Origin: Rhizophlyctis rosea
Taxonomy: Eukaryota > Chytridiomycota > Chytridiomycetes > Rhizophlyctidales > Rhizophlyctidaceae
Assembly: GCA_027596075.1 (NCBI GenBank)
Contig: JADGJC010000010.1
Location: 1-56,448 of the forward strand
Length of the DNA: 56,448 nt
Reading direction: 5' to 3'
Position numbers and translations under genes: made by a program. The notes under the pieces were generated by a model. It ran no database searches and was not told the origin of the DNA. It saw only the letters and a program-made list of their open reading frames with translations. Shown piece after piece: positions 43,977-54,878 of this stretch; position 1 is the first letter of the stretch; every line of letters begins with the position of its first letter.

Positions 43977-46900
43977 CTACTCAAAATAAACTACAGCAAA
44001 AGGGAGGACCTGCTCTTTCCTACGGGCCACTATCACATTTGACTGGTCGTAGTCATCCTTCTTGTTCAGCAGCACCTTCGCCATGAGCATACTTTTTCCA
44101 CCCCGAGCATACCCTACCGATATCGCAGAATTGACAGCTAGGTAAACGCCGGGACCGTGCATAGCTCCTACTGCCATCTTCACCTCCTGCCCGCCTATCT
44201 TGAAACCCTCCCGCAATATGGGTTCGATGTTCTTCTCGTCTGTCCCATGGAAGACATAAATCTCCTCCGTTTCGAGGCCCTTGGCCTTGAATTCACGCTC
44301 AATTTTGGAATAGGCTGTTTCGAGCATAGGGTTGATGATGTACTTCACTTTGGTAACGTGGTAGTTTGTGCCGGTATTGTGCAGATGCTGGTATCGTTTG
44401 AAACGGCTGTCGCAAAGGGCGAAGATTGGCTCAAACTCTGATATGGCACGCCCCGGCTCGATTATTTTGAAGGCATAAGGCTGACCGGGAAGCTTATTTC
44501 TCGCCAGAATGGGGTTGAGTTGATTGAAGTTTGCTTTTACGGAGTGTGGTCGAAAGTGGACGATGTATCTGATGATCGAGGTAACCCACATTCAGTCTTG
44601 GACACTGCAACATCCGGTCGCGTCGATGGTATATAACGTACCGTGGCAAGGAAGGTCCTTTTCGGCGGTGAGCACTTTGCCCAATAATACATCGCAGACT
44701 AAGAGACAATTGGATCCCTTGGTGTACATTGCTGTAGAAATTGGATGAGAACTCTATACGAAGTTAAATTATGAAGAGTTGAAACCAATTACATTGACCG
44801 CTTTTTGACGAATCGGTCGCGAAATATATGCCCTTTGAGAACGAAACAAGCATAGCCGTCAGCATGACAGTCCCGACATAGTCAAGGAGCAATCATGTGC
44901 ATCTTACCTGCCCAAACATGTTGTTCTTGTCCGCTGCCGGAAGGTTGAACCCGTTTGTAGTGATTCCAACAACACCTGCCCACCACAGTAAACCTTAGCC
45001 AAATCGTTCCTCCACATGTTCGGATTACCATTGAAATACCTTCGTCACTTGTACCATGAAACTTTTGCACCGGTTCGGGAACAGGGTCAATCTGCAGTAC
45101 CAAAGGATTTTGAGTCAAAACACTTCAAATCGCGCATGCATCCAGATTTTGAAGAACATACCATGCTCTTCCGCGCTTCCCAAAATCTCCTCTCCAATTC
45201 CAGGTTCACTACTCGTTCCACCTTCACTACCGTGAAATACACCCCATGCGCTGGTTGTATATACTTCTCCACCAAGTCCTTCATCTGGTTGAAGTCATGG
45301 GCGTTGGCTTTCGGGTCCAATACCGTTCGCACAACCTCGATTTTGGAACTATCGGCAGCTTTTCTGTCCAATTCCCTCACTTTTTCAGCGATTTGTTTCT
45401 TCACTTCTTCAAGCTGCAGGCGACGAGCTTGCTCCTCCCGCTCCTTGTCAAGCTTCCGACCCTTCTCACAGACTTTGCAAATCTTATTGGCAACCTCGTC
45501 GCAGTTGTCAGAGCATGGGATGGCGACAACTTTGTATTATTCCACATGGCTGTCGGCATAAGGTGGAGACGCGATGGTTTTCGGCGGAGCGAACGGGCAA
45601 AGGGATGGAAGGATGCGTTGCGCATGTGAGCGGCATGTCAACCCCGTACCGATTCAGTCCCTTCATCGTTTCTATCAAAGGTCCCCAATGATTTTCTTTC
45701 TTGCCTTGACCGTTGGCAGCGAAGCAGTGTCCATTGCCGAAGAAGTAAACTCCACATCGTGCTCGACTGCTGGCAACTACACGGCGGTTTCGGAGTTTGC
45801 AATGACCGATTTGATTTTGGGGGTTTGACCGGACCAGGGACACCAAGATGAAGTCGTTCTCGTCTCCTTGGAAGTTATCTGGTACAAGACAAAGTCAGTA
45901 TGTGCAAAGATGCGTAGCTGTTTAGTTTAGTGTGTCAATCACGTTACATACCGACGGTATGCACTTCAACAGCGTTCACCTCTTCGCTGGTGGACGCTTT
46001 CAATAACCTGCGGATTCCTGCCACCTTTTGATTCAACACTTAGATATTACTCAGCGGGAGCCATTTTCCGAGTACATAAAACCACTAACCTGTCCAGAGT
46101 ACATAGCAATCACCGTAATCTGCGATCCTGTAATCCCGTTCGCAACCATCCATTGAATGCAGAAGACTATCATGGCTGCTTCATTTGGATTCGAAGGACT
46201 CCTGCCCGTTACTTCGTCAAATTGATGGGTCCAGAAATACGACGATTTAGCAACACAGTTGGCAGGATGGTTCTTCCGTATGAGCTGGATGAATGGACCT
46301 GAGTATGGTACATTGTGGTGTAACATTTTCATATTGCCGCACCTCGTGAAAACTTTCAAGATCAGGGTAAACAGGCTTCAACATGGGCAAGAATTCATCC
46401 CTCATTCTGCATTGCTTCCGTAATCGGACATGCGTCATCCCGTTATTGATCATGCGTTCAAAGAGACTGACGTCCAAGTGATGGTGTTTCGCAAGGCGGT
46501 AAGATGTAACTGGGGGTCGCAATTGGTAGTGGTCGCCAATCATGATCAACTGTTGAATGGAAGGCGAGAGCGCTGATAGCAGATGCGGTTCAAGTAGTTC
46601 GCCCGCTTCCTCAATGAGCAGAATGGATGGCGCCGCAGCCTTTAGCAACTCCAGGTTTGTAGCGGCACCGTTGGATGTGGCCGCTATGATCTTAGCATTC
46701 TTCAGAACAGCTAGTTTCCCCATGGCTTCCAGCTCCGCGTAGCGTGACCGTAATGCTTCCATCTTCGCGAAGGCATCAGTGTATGCCGCCTTTGCTGATT
46801 CAGCTTCCTCCGTCATGAGGAGCTGGATCAGCAGAACTCGTTCCTCGTGTTCCAGTTTTGATATGTTTGTGTGCAGCATCAGGAATTCCCTTCTGCTTTC

Positions 46901-49687
46901 GGCCGGCATGATTTCTGTGGGGTGCTTCAATGAATAAATCTGAAATGAACTAAATATATAATGACTTCTATTCTTACCGAATGGTATTGGTATATGTCCG
47001 CAAATGTGAGTTTTTCCAGATGATGCATTGACCTTGGCAAACGGGAACTCCTTGCAATTCTTCATGGCCATATTCAAGCTCCCAACTTTCCGCTGTGCTT
47101 CCTTCTCCTCCCTCTCAACTTCGTCGTCATCTTCTCCCTCCTCCTCTTCTTTCATGATCTTGTCCGCAGATTCGGCAGCACGGTCCAAGATTGTTTCCAC
47201 AAATCGTTCCGCCGAAAAGAGCTGGACCGCGTCTTGGATGCGCCTTTCAAACGCTTTGAAGACCTTAGGGGGAGGCAACCACCGTTTCAATTCCGCCATG
47301 GCGTCACCTTTGCCGACCCCAACCAAGCTAGCTACCCGAACTTGACCCAACAGCTTGATAAGCCGACCGTGGTCAATGTTCTCACAACTCTCCAAACGCG
47401 CCATCGCCTGCTTCAATTCGCCATCTGCAATCTCATCACACTGCGCTCCCACAGCATTCATTTCCGTCAAAACGGCCCCATCACGTGGTCTATTCTTCAA
47501 CAAGGTGGCCATGTTATAGTCTTCCAAATCAGCACGCTTCCCACGTCCGCCAATTCTCACGATATTCTTCGTGAACTTAAGGCAGCCAACGAGGAGGTCA
47601 TCGAGGGCTTTGTTCTTGAAGCAAACAACGAGGATGGGGCCCATGGAGGTAAAGTCGGGTGATGTGAGGAGAAGTTGGAGGACCTTATGAGCGATGAAGG
47701 ATTTTCCGCAACCAGGTGGGCCCTAACCAAGACATTCAAGTCAAATTGACATATTTCATCAATTTGCAGATCAAAGTGAACCATACCTGAATCAGGGCAA
47801 CCTCCTTCGACAGGCACAACTCTACAGGATCCAACTGCCTTTCGTCCAACGTCGTTTTGCAGTGAGGTGAACGCCTAAGGTGGGTAATAGACCGATTTGC
47901 CAAGGGGATGGATGGGTCCTTCTCGGTGAAGATGATACTCCAATCAACTCTGAATTCGTTTCTCATGAACTCCGGTGGAAGCACTTGATTGGCCATTTCC
48001 CGAGTTCGGTATAGATATTTGCTGAAGCGCACTTTTTCCATATCGATGTTTTGCAATGCGTATAGTACAGGACGGTAGGCCGCGAAGAAAGATGGTGATT
48101 CGACTACAAGGGTTGACTTCGAGTTACGCAGGGCCAAAATGGCGGTTGCATCTCCATCCTGATTGACGTCGCCACACAGCTCAACGAATGCTGTCGATTT
48201 GGTAGGATCGTGGGAGACGACTGTAGCCCAGATAGGGGTGCCGAAGCGGCCATCGGTGGACAAGGCAAGAAGGTTTCCGTACATCATTGGTTTAGTTGAC
48301 TTGCCCTTGCGTCGATAGGCGTCCTCAAGGTGTACTCGATATGCTACACTTCCAGCCCTCGGGAAGACTACGGCATCTACGCGAACATTGCAATAAACAT
48401 TCATGTCTCGAGGGTCATGTTTGCCGCCAAGGAGATTTGATACACCAGTGCGCAAGGAGTGAAAGCAATCCTGTATATCCCCGATGAATTAGATGACCAA
48501 CTGCGAATTACAACCTTGCGAATAGAAACTTCCGACCTACTTCTCTCAATAATCGGAAATAGGTATCTAGATAGGTATCAACGTTCCCATTATTGCCTTG
48601 AGGAAGGACCTGAAAAGCAACCGCATTAACATCATTCTACAACCTTGATAGAAACCACACAAGTACCTTTGGGAGGTCCAACACCGTTGTGAAGGCTACA
48701 TCCTGACTGGTTGTGTTGAGTTCGCCCGGTTGCAACAGTATTGGTGTTTCTTTCCAGGTGACATTGTTGCTTGGTGTACAATCAGTGGAATTGGAGGCCA
48801 GGATTTTGGTCAGTTGCATCAAAAAGTCCCCTATAACGATGATCAATCAGCATGCCAAAACAACCTCAATGACCGAAGCAGGAGTACATACCATCTCACA
48901 CATTATCTTGACAAGACAAAGCTTTTAGTGCATCTTGACCAATGGGTGCAGCAAACAAGCTTGGTTGCCGGACCGCGCAAATCTTGACAAGTCCCTGCGC
49001 TACGGCAATCCCAGATGGGCTCAACCTCACAGCCCAGCTTGCTAATGCATCCAACAAGCTGCTAACAAACCGCCGACTCTGCCCATCATCATCTCCGCCC
49101 CAAATCCGGTCCACCGCATGAGCCAACAGGGCAGTGTCACTTCGTTCATTGACATCCCTCAAAGCAAACATCACGAGCACCGTTGCTTTCGCAGACACCT
49201 TCCCAGCACAACCGGCAAACCAAAGCCACATCGCATGCCCACGACTGAGAAAATTCACCAGATCGTCGTTCTTTTCTATCCATTTGGCATACCAATCTAC
49301 ATATTCCGGTTCCTGCGGCAGGGGACGATTGGTGCTACATTCCAGGACGCGGACAAACTTCGCAACAGGTTTTTCCTTTCTGTCATCAGGAACAAAATCC
49401 ACCCCATCGCCTTGTTCAATTGGTAGACCTGCAGTGTCTTCCACTTTTGGTGGATAAAATCCGTAATCACGCTGTTCCGTTGACTCGCGAGTGGCCGTTC
49501 CCTTGTCAATGGCTTTGATGTACCCATACGACCGATCCCTTGAGAGTTTGCACACAACTCCTCGCAGACGTCCTGCCGCAGCTCTTGGGGCCTTCGATGT
49601 TCTTTTTGACAGGTCTCCATTCGATTGACGTTTTTGTATTTGAGCGGATAGCTCACCCGTTTGGGAGGTGGGAGATGGAGTTACCAT
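43977..49687 (-). CDS. Fusion protein: cold-shock-like domain, ZNFX1/Hrr1-type SF1 RNA helicase, NFX1-type zinc finger, two PARP domains
   Basis: Start ATG 49687 (MVTPSPTSQTGELS). Residues about 40-115 resemble a cold-shock/S1-like fold: RGVVCKLSRDRSYGYIKAID to FYPPKVEDTAGLPIEQGD, then VDFVPDDRKEKPVAKFVRVL. The ZNFX1-type region has TYLDTYFRLLRED, then LDERQLDPVELCLSKEVALI, Walker A GPPGCGKSFIA (about 47725), ILVVCFKNKALDDLL, Walker B ILLIEEAGELLEPHLLSAL, IGDHYQLRPPVTSYRLAKHH, VRLRKQCRMRDEF and VDNFQGDENDFILVSLVRSN. A cysteine cluster CRQPC...SCRHPC / DNCDEVANKICKVCEKGR follows. PARP domain 1 has FHGTSDEG, GVVGITTNGFNLPAAD, MFGQGIYFATDSSKS and MYTKGSNCLLVCDVLLGKVL. PARP domain 2 has HVTKVKYIINPMLE, FHGTDEKNIEPILREGFKIG and HGPGVYLAVNSAISVGYARG, with the stop at 43977. 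Introns are 60-100 bp (63 nt near 46970). Two one-base frame changes occur (near 45515 and 44560). Likely role: RNA surveillance or antiviral/RNAi (inference). Confidence 0.78.
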
Positions 49688-50400
49688 GACGAAGGTAGAT
49701 TATGAATCGGTGAGCTGAATTGGCTGCATGCCATAGCTGAGGAGGTCGATGTAATTGCTTGATTGCGAGAGAAAAGTGGGAAAGATGAAGCTGGTGTGGC
49801 AGAGGCAGACATTCCTACTACAAATTTGAGACATCTTGCCTGTCAAAGGTTGTGCCTTGTGCAACAGGGTTCAACCTTCATCTGGCCCGGGTGGCACAGT
49901 CATATAGGAACCCTGTCTGCTTTTTGAATGTTGGCGAAGGGCGATACTTGCAATCACAAGTTTTCGCCGGATTGAGTAGGTTGATGTAAATACCCGAATA
50001 CATGGTAGGTGCTGGTTTTCAATTTTATACGCTAAAAATATGTAGGCGAGGTGCGCTACATTTACAACTTTCTGTCATTCATAATTACTATTGAATAGTG
50101 GACACTCGAGCTGAGAGGTTTTCACTCATCAGCGCGGACTCAATTTGAGACCCCTCCAAACCTCAATCACAGTCGACACAAACCATCTCCAATAGAGTAC
50201 GCATAGTGTCTTCCATTATGCCAACATGTCGACATCCCCAACTGCCGACGGTCAAATATCACATACCAGACATACATATGTAGTTTGCAGCTCTGTCTAC
50301 CAAGTTATGTCAATACTGAAAGCCTACCCTTTGTTCACTCTTAACCATAACCGCACCTGCGTGCATCTTGGTCTCATAAAGCGGTCTGTCCGCAGGACGT
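49688..50400. other. Promoter/intergenic region of the helicase-PARP gene
   Basis: About 700 bp of AT-richer sequence with only short frames. A pyrimidine/purine asymmetry is not evident and no TATA element was recognised. Confidence 0.35.
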
Positions 50401-51090
50401 TTGAGAGTGTCAGTCAAGAATGATACAGTCATCCACTCGCCACTCCTCAAAAGCATCATTGATGATGAAAACAATTATTTGTACACTACATGAAGGGGGT
50501 GATTTCACTCTGAAGACCTCAACACAAAGGCACACATCACCCAAACTCTTCATCCTTCAACTGTTGCAAGTGAAGTTGCCGCATAGATATAGGTGGTGCC
50601 AAAGTCGTTATGCTTGGAGGTTGATTCCAGCATGCCAAGGGATAACTCAGGTAGGTCTCTCCTGACATATCCAATTTCCAGGTGCATTGACTGGGTCGTG
50701 GTGCAACGGACTGAAGTGGATCGTGGATACGGTGAGGATGGTTCCGGGCTGACTTCCGTCAACATTTGTCCCTTCTATAAAGCTACGACACATGAGGTCA
50801 GATCAAAATGTATGATGAGCATGTCAATGGCAACAATGTTACTAATAGTCGACCATGGAAGTACCAGAGATGCACAACTACATGAAAGCCCACCAAGAAA
50901 CCCATAAGCACAACAGGAGAAAGGCAATCATGTGGACCTTATTGTTTGAGCCGCTCTGGTGGATCTTTTGCTACTGGATTTGTATCGATGTGGGCCGCCC
51001 CATGTCAGTAGGAGAGAGCGCGTAGAAGTATGTGACGTTCTTCGGAGAAGCTGTTGCGATAGTTGATGCCATGACAGTTGCAGGGTGGTT
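50400..51090 (-). CDS. Putative small spliced gene, unknown
   Basis: Minus-strand coding-like blocks: an ATG at about 51072 starts MASTIATASPKNVTYFYALS followed by PTDMGRPTSIQIQ and a stop. Further down, NVDGSQPGTILTVSTIHFSP continues LHHDPVNAPGNWICQER before a change of frame. The second block has a beta-strand-like, non-repetitive composition. A GT...AG path between the two was not settled. No family recognised, so treat as a candidate only. Confidence 0.25.
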
Positions 51091-51984
51091 GGAGTAGGAA
51101 GGTGGAGGGTCACATCAAACTCCGCCCACCAGCCAAGCCCGCAAGGACCTTTTAAAACATACGTACTCCAAGTCTTCCGCCCCCACTGGACTCCCTGAGT
51201 TTCCCTTCTTTGCTCCCAGCCTCCGCCGGCTTGATAAATACAAACTTTTCTGAATCATATAAGCTGGGCTTCCCATATCCTGGTATGCGCACTTCCCACT
51301 CTTAGCAAACAAGATTTTGCATCCCAATGCAAGGTACAAAAACGACAGCCGGGTTTGATGACAAGTTTGGCGAGGGAAGGGTGGATTGCCGGACAGCTGT
51401 ACCAAATTGGGAATGCTCCTTTGACGAAGGGACAGAGTTCAGGAAAGGGTCTTGAACCCTGACCACAGCTGTGCCATGATCAAGTGATATGTTTGCCATT
51501 CGATTTCGGCACCTTTCACTGGAACGCGCCAATAACTCATTCACCTGCCATAAGGTTTCTTATATGAAGCGTCGAGATCCGCAAAATGCAATTCCATACG
51601 AAACTTCATCGCGCCATTGGCCTTACGAATCCGCTGCAGAGGGGGATCTCAGGGTGTTCAGGGGGGCGCGCGTGAAGGAGGAGAAGTTCCAAAGTGGCTG
51701 ACGCGAACTCAGCTGATACTGGACATTTGATTTGTTTGGGGAAGCGAACAACTCAACTCTCAAAAGCAAATGTAGACTCTCGACACCCCCTGCATGCACT
51801 GCCTCTCATACACAAACTTTAAAACAGTCAAGACCTTTGCCTGACTTCCCCGCCCAATTTTGCCCCTATATAAGGCGCACGATCCCCCCTCTTCATGGTC
51901 CGTACTCTTCACTCCCCTTCCGCACCCTTGACACCCACCAAAACCCGCTCTTTACAGCCCTTCCTTTCAAACTCCCCACCAACC
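51091..51984. other. Intergenic, promoter of the lysozyme-like gene
   Basis: No supported gene on either strand. The last 120 bp carry a canonical TATA box and a C/T-rich leader before the ATG at 51985. Confidence 0.4.
51867..51874 (+). promoter_or_regulatory. TATA box of the secreted lysozyme-like gene
   Basis: The sequence tatataag stands alone in a C-rich context 118 bp upstream of the ATG at 51985. The pyrimidine-rich stretch that follows suits a transcription start 30-40 bp downstream. A strong TATA is consistent with an inducible gene. Confidence 0.6.
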
Positions 51985-53183
51985 ATGCACACCCTCCTCT
52001 TCACCCTTTGTCTCTTCACTCTCCTCACCCTCATCCCCGCCCTCCCACCCCCCTCCCCAAGCCCAACACCCTGCATCCGCACCAGCACCTACGCCGGCAA
52101 GAAATACGCCCAAGTCGACATCGCCAAAATCCTCATCGCGGCTGGCTTCGTGGGCGACAAGTGTCCATCTGCTGTTGCTGTCGTGATTGCCGAGAGTAAT
52201 TGTTATGACCATGCGAGTTTGTTGAGTCCTGATTGGTGAGTGAGGGGTATTGTTTCGGAGAGTGTTGGTAGTACGATGCCTAGGATGACACCCCTGTTAT
52301 CATAGTACGTGGGACCGCGGCATCTTCCAAATCAGCAACTACTGGCATAGCGATGTCAGCGATGCGTGTGCGTTCGATGCTGTTTGTGCTGCGAAGAGCG
52401 CGTTCAAGATTTCGGCGGGGGGTACTGATTGGTCGCAGTGGGTTAGTAAACAATGTTATCCCACCCTGTCCTTTTGCATTTTTTTTGCACTTTTGCGCTC
52501 ATGCACACTTTCCTCGCTCAAAAAGGTCACCTGGCACACCGGCTCTGCTCAAAGGCAACTTCCGAACGGGGATGCGGCGTGTAAGGTATGTATCACGCTT
52601 TTCGGCAAGGAAAGGAACCATCGTTTTGCCTTTACTGACTTTTTTTACTACAATTCAGAGCGCAGGCGCAACCAACACCTCCCCCACCACCACAAGCAAG
52701 GCTGCCGCCACTACCGCCGGCACCACAACCAAGGCCGCCACTACTACCACGACAACCTGCTCCTGGCCCAACCACTGCCTCGGCGACCCCTGCACAACAT
52801 ACAACGACTGCGACGGAACCTACATCTGCACCAACGGTAAATGCGCTCTTTCCGGCACAGCCGCTACGACGACCACCAAGCCCGCCGGCAGCACAACCAA
52901 ACCTCCCACCACTACAACCTCCTGCTCCTGGCCCAACCACTGCCTCGGCGACCCCTGCACAACATACAACGACTGCGCCGGAACTTACATCTGTAGTGGC
53001 GGCAAATGTGCTATTTCGGGTGCCGCGACTGCCGGTACGACGACCAAAGCTGGTACGACCACCAAACCCCCTCCTACCACGACGACAACCTGCTCCTGGC
53101 CCGGCCACTGCTTGGGCGCCGCATGCACAACCTACAACGACTGCGCCGACGCGTTGGTCTGTACGAACGGGAAGTGTGCTTGA
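51985..53183 (+). CDS. Secreted lysozyme/transglycosylase-like enzyme with three C-terminal Cys-rich repeats
   Basis: Exons: 51985-52235, 52306-52441, 52526-52585 and 52659-53183 (323 aa). A signal peptide (MHTLLFTLCLFTLLTLIPAL) is followed by a Pro/Ser stretch and a lysozyme-like domain. This reads YAQVDIAKILIAAGF, AVAVVIAESNCYDHASLLSP (candidate catalytic Glu in AESN), TWDRGIFQISNYWHSDVSDA, FDAVCAAKSAFKISAGGTDW and WVTWHTGSAQRQL. This pattern (A.AIAxxES..., GIFQIS..W, FD...AA.aA..i) is that of soluble lytic-transglycosylase/lysozyme-like folds cleaving peptidoglycan or chitin-like glycans. Three repeats of about 30 residues follow, spaced by Thr-rich linkers, each with CSWPxHCLGxxCTTYNDC and ICxxGKCA. 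Their eight-cysteine pattern suggests small disulfide modules, perhaps carbohydrate-binding. Secreted; function against bacteria or for wall remodelling is inference. Confidence 0.82.
52750..53183 (+). repeat. Three in-frame cysteine-rich repeats with Thr-rich spacers
   Basis: Near-identical DNA units of about 90 bp (tgctcctggcccaaccactg ... aatgcgc) occur at about 52757-52847, 52922-53012 and 53090-53180. They are separated by variable Ala/Thr-rich linkers. Recent internal duplication is indicated by identical stretches between units 1 and 2. Confidence 0.85.
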
Positions 53184-53808
53184 TATCTACTGTAGATTCC
53201 ATATAGCTTCGAGAACATTTTTAGATTTTTGCATAGGACGTTTGTGTGAATTTCTTAGGGTAGTTTGTTTAGCATTTTGTAACTAGATTTGTGTGTAGAT
53301 GTGTTCCTGTTGCGGTTTTCGCGTATGTTGGAGCAGTAGGGTGGGAGCGTTTGGCTCGTAGATAGGAATAGAAGTTATTTTTTGCTTGACTTGTTTGTGT
53401 TGTGTTGGATTTCTTATGTTGAAACCGAAGCGTTTGCGTGAACTGAATCGGCTACTTGGTCCGAATGTCCGCCCAATAATCCATGTTGTCGTCTCTATCA
53501 CGAATACGCTAGAGTTATAACGACATCTTGGATGAAGCATTGTATCAAATTGCTTAATACGCAACATCGTTCCCATTTCTTGATCCACCCCCCATGAAAT
53601 CTCGCCACTTCCGCACATGCCAAGTTTCCACCCACCCAGAATCCAAAAACACACACTCGAGTTTTCTTCAGAACGAGAAACGAAAAGAAAAAACTTTCCA
53701 ACTATTTGTACAAAAAAACCTCGAAAAAACACGAGCACTTAGCCCTTATGCTACAACCCTTCCTTCCCCCCATCCTCCACCCCCTACGCCTCCCACCCGC
53801 AACCACTC
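53184..53808. other. Convergent intergenic region
   Basis: 3' flanks of the lysozyme-like gene (plus) and HAP2 (minus), 625 bp, T/G-rich near 53200-53400. No supported gene. Confidence 0.5.
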
Positions 53809-54878
53809 CTAATTTGGCACCAAATGCCCCGCCGGCCTCGTCTGTGCCGTCTGTTGCTGCTGTACCTGCACCGGCCCACCCCTCACAAGCTGATGCTGAA
53901 TCTGACTCGCGAGCTGCGGATTCGTCTGGTTCAATTGCGCTAGCAGTGATGGGTTTTGCGCAAGCATTTGTGCGACCATTTGGGGTGTTAATTGTTGTTG
54001 TTGTTGCTGTTGCTGTTGCTGTTGGGCCTGCATGGCTGCGACGTGTTGTTGTTGTTGCTGTTGGTGGTGCATGTGGAGGGCGTGTTGGGTGTGGAGTTGT
54101 TGTTGTTGTTGTTGTTGCTGTTGGATTTGGTGCTGTTGGTTTTGGAGGTGTTGGTGTTGGTGGGAGGTCAATTGGGGTTGCTGTTGGAGTTGGGGCTGGG
54201 ATTGGGGTTGGGTTTGTCGCTGCTGCTGTTGCTGAGGTGTTTGGCGGGATTGGGATGAGGTATCGGGGCTGGTGGGTGAACCGCCGTCGGAGCTGCCTGT
54301 TTTGTTGGCTTCGAGGGCGGCCATTTCTGCGGCGGACAGGAAACGACCGCCGGGGCCGCGAGGTCGTCGCATCGCATGTTTGTGTCTTGATTCGTGGATG
54401 TATCCCTGATGCATATGGTCAGTATCCTGATGATGATAATACTAATCGCAGTAACGCATGTACCTTGTCCTTCTTCGGATTTCGATGAAGTGCTTCCCAT
54501 CTAGCTCTTGCTTCTCTTCTCTTCAGAATGCGATGGTATTGTTTGGCATTGACGTACAATGGTTCCTCGCCTGCCGGCTGAGCTGCAGCAGTGGCAGCTG
54601 CGCTCATTGCTTGGAGTGTGAGCAGTTGTTGGTGAGGGGGTAAACTGGACAGCTGCTGTAGGACTTGCGGATTTGCGGCAAGGGCTGCCACCTGATGACA
54701 AAGAGTTAAGGTTACTTCAGGATGTAAGTATGCAGATTGAATAAGAACCAACCATTTGTGAGTATTGGGCTTGGGAGTAAAGAGCGTAATTGCCAAGTTC
54801 GCCGGCGGCTGCAGCTTGAGCGGCCTGTTGGACGATGGACGCCGCAGCTTCCTGCGCGTTCGCACTGGCTCCTTCCAT
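53809..54878 (-). CDS. HAP2: HAP2 / NF-YA, CCAAT-binding factor subunit
   Basis: NF-YA gives CCAAT-box specificity to the trimeric factor with HAP3 and HAP5 in the nucleus. Exons: 54753-54878 (MEGASANAQEAAASIVQQAA), 54464-54691 and 53809-54405. Total 316 aa. The conserved core sits mid-protein: EEPLYVNAKQYHRILKRREA (HAP3/HAP5-interaction helix), ARWEALHRNPKKDK, then GYIHESRHKHAMRRPRGPGG and RFLSA (DNA-binding helix and GxGGRF loop). The intron falls just before GYIHESRH. The C-terminal half is almost entirely Gln with some His/Pro, a likely activation domain. An Ala/Gln-rich N-terminus precedes the core. The core differs from the human one mainly in the linker between the two helices (ARWEALHRNPKKDKG). 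Intact; stop is TAG. Confidence 0.95.
53980..54235 (-). repeat. CAG/CAA trinucleotide tracts encoding polyglutamine
   Basis: Several runs of ttg/ctg on the plus strand (for example about 53990-54030, 54040-54060, 54095-54130) encode poly-Gln in HAP2. CAA and CAG are mixed, which tends to stabilise such tracts against slippage. Confidence 0.85.

Noticed and set aside
44240..45420. PARP part as an independent gene separate from the helicase
   Set aside because: No promoter-sized gap, no start codon in good context, and the zinc-cluster/coiled-coil linker (KICKVCEKGRKLDKEREEQ) runs directly into the first PARP domain. Kept open in the refutation of the main finding.
53992..54258. Leu/Gly- or Cys/Trp-rich plus-strand frames
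   Set aside because: Antisense of the HAP2 polyglutamine tract (ctg/ttg repeats).
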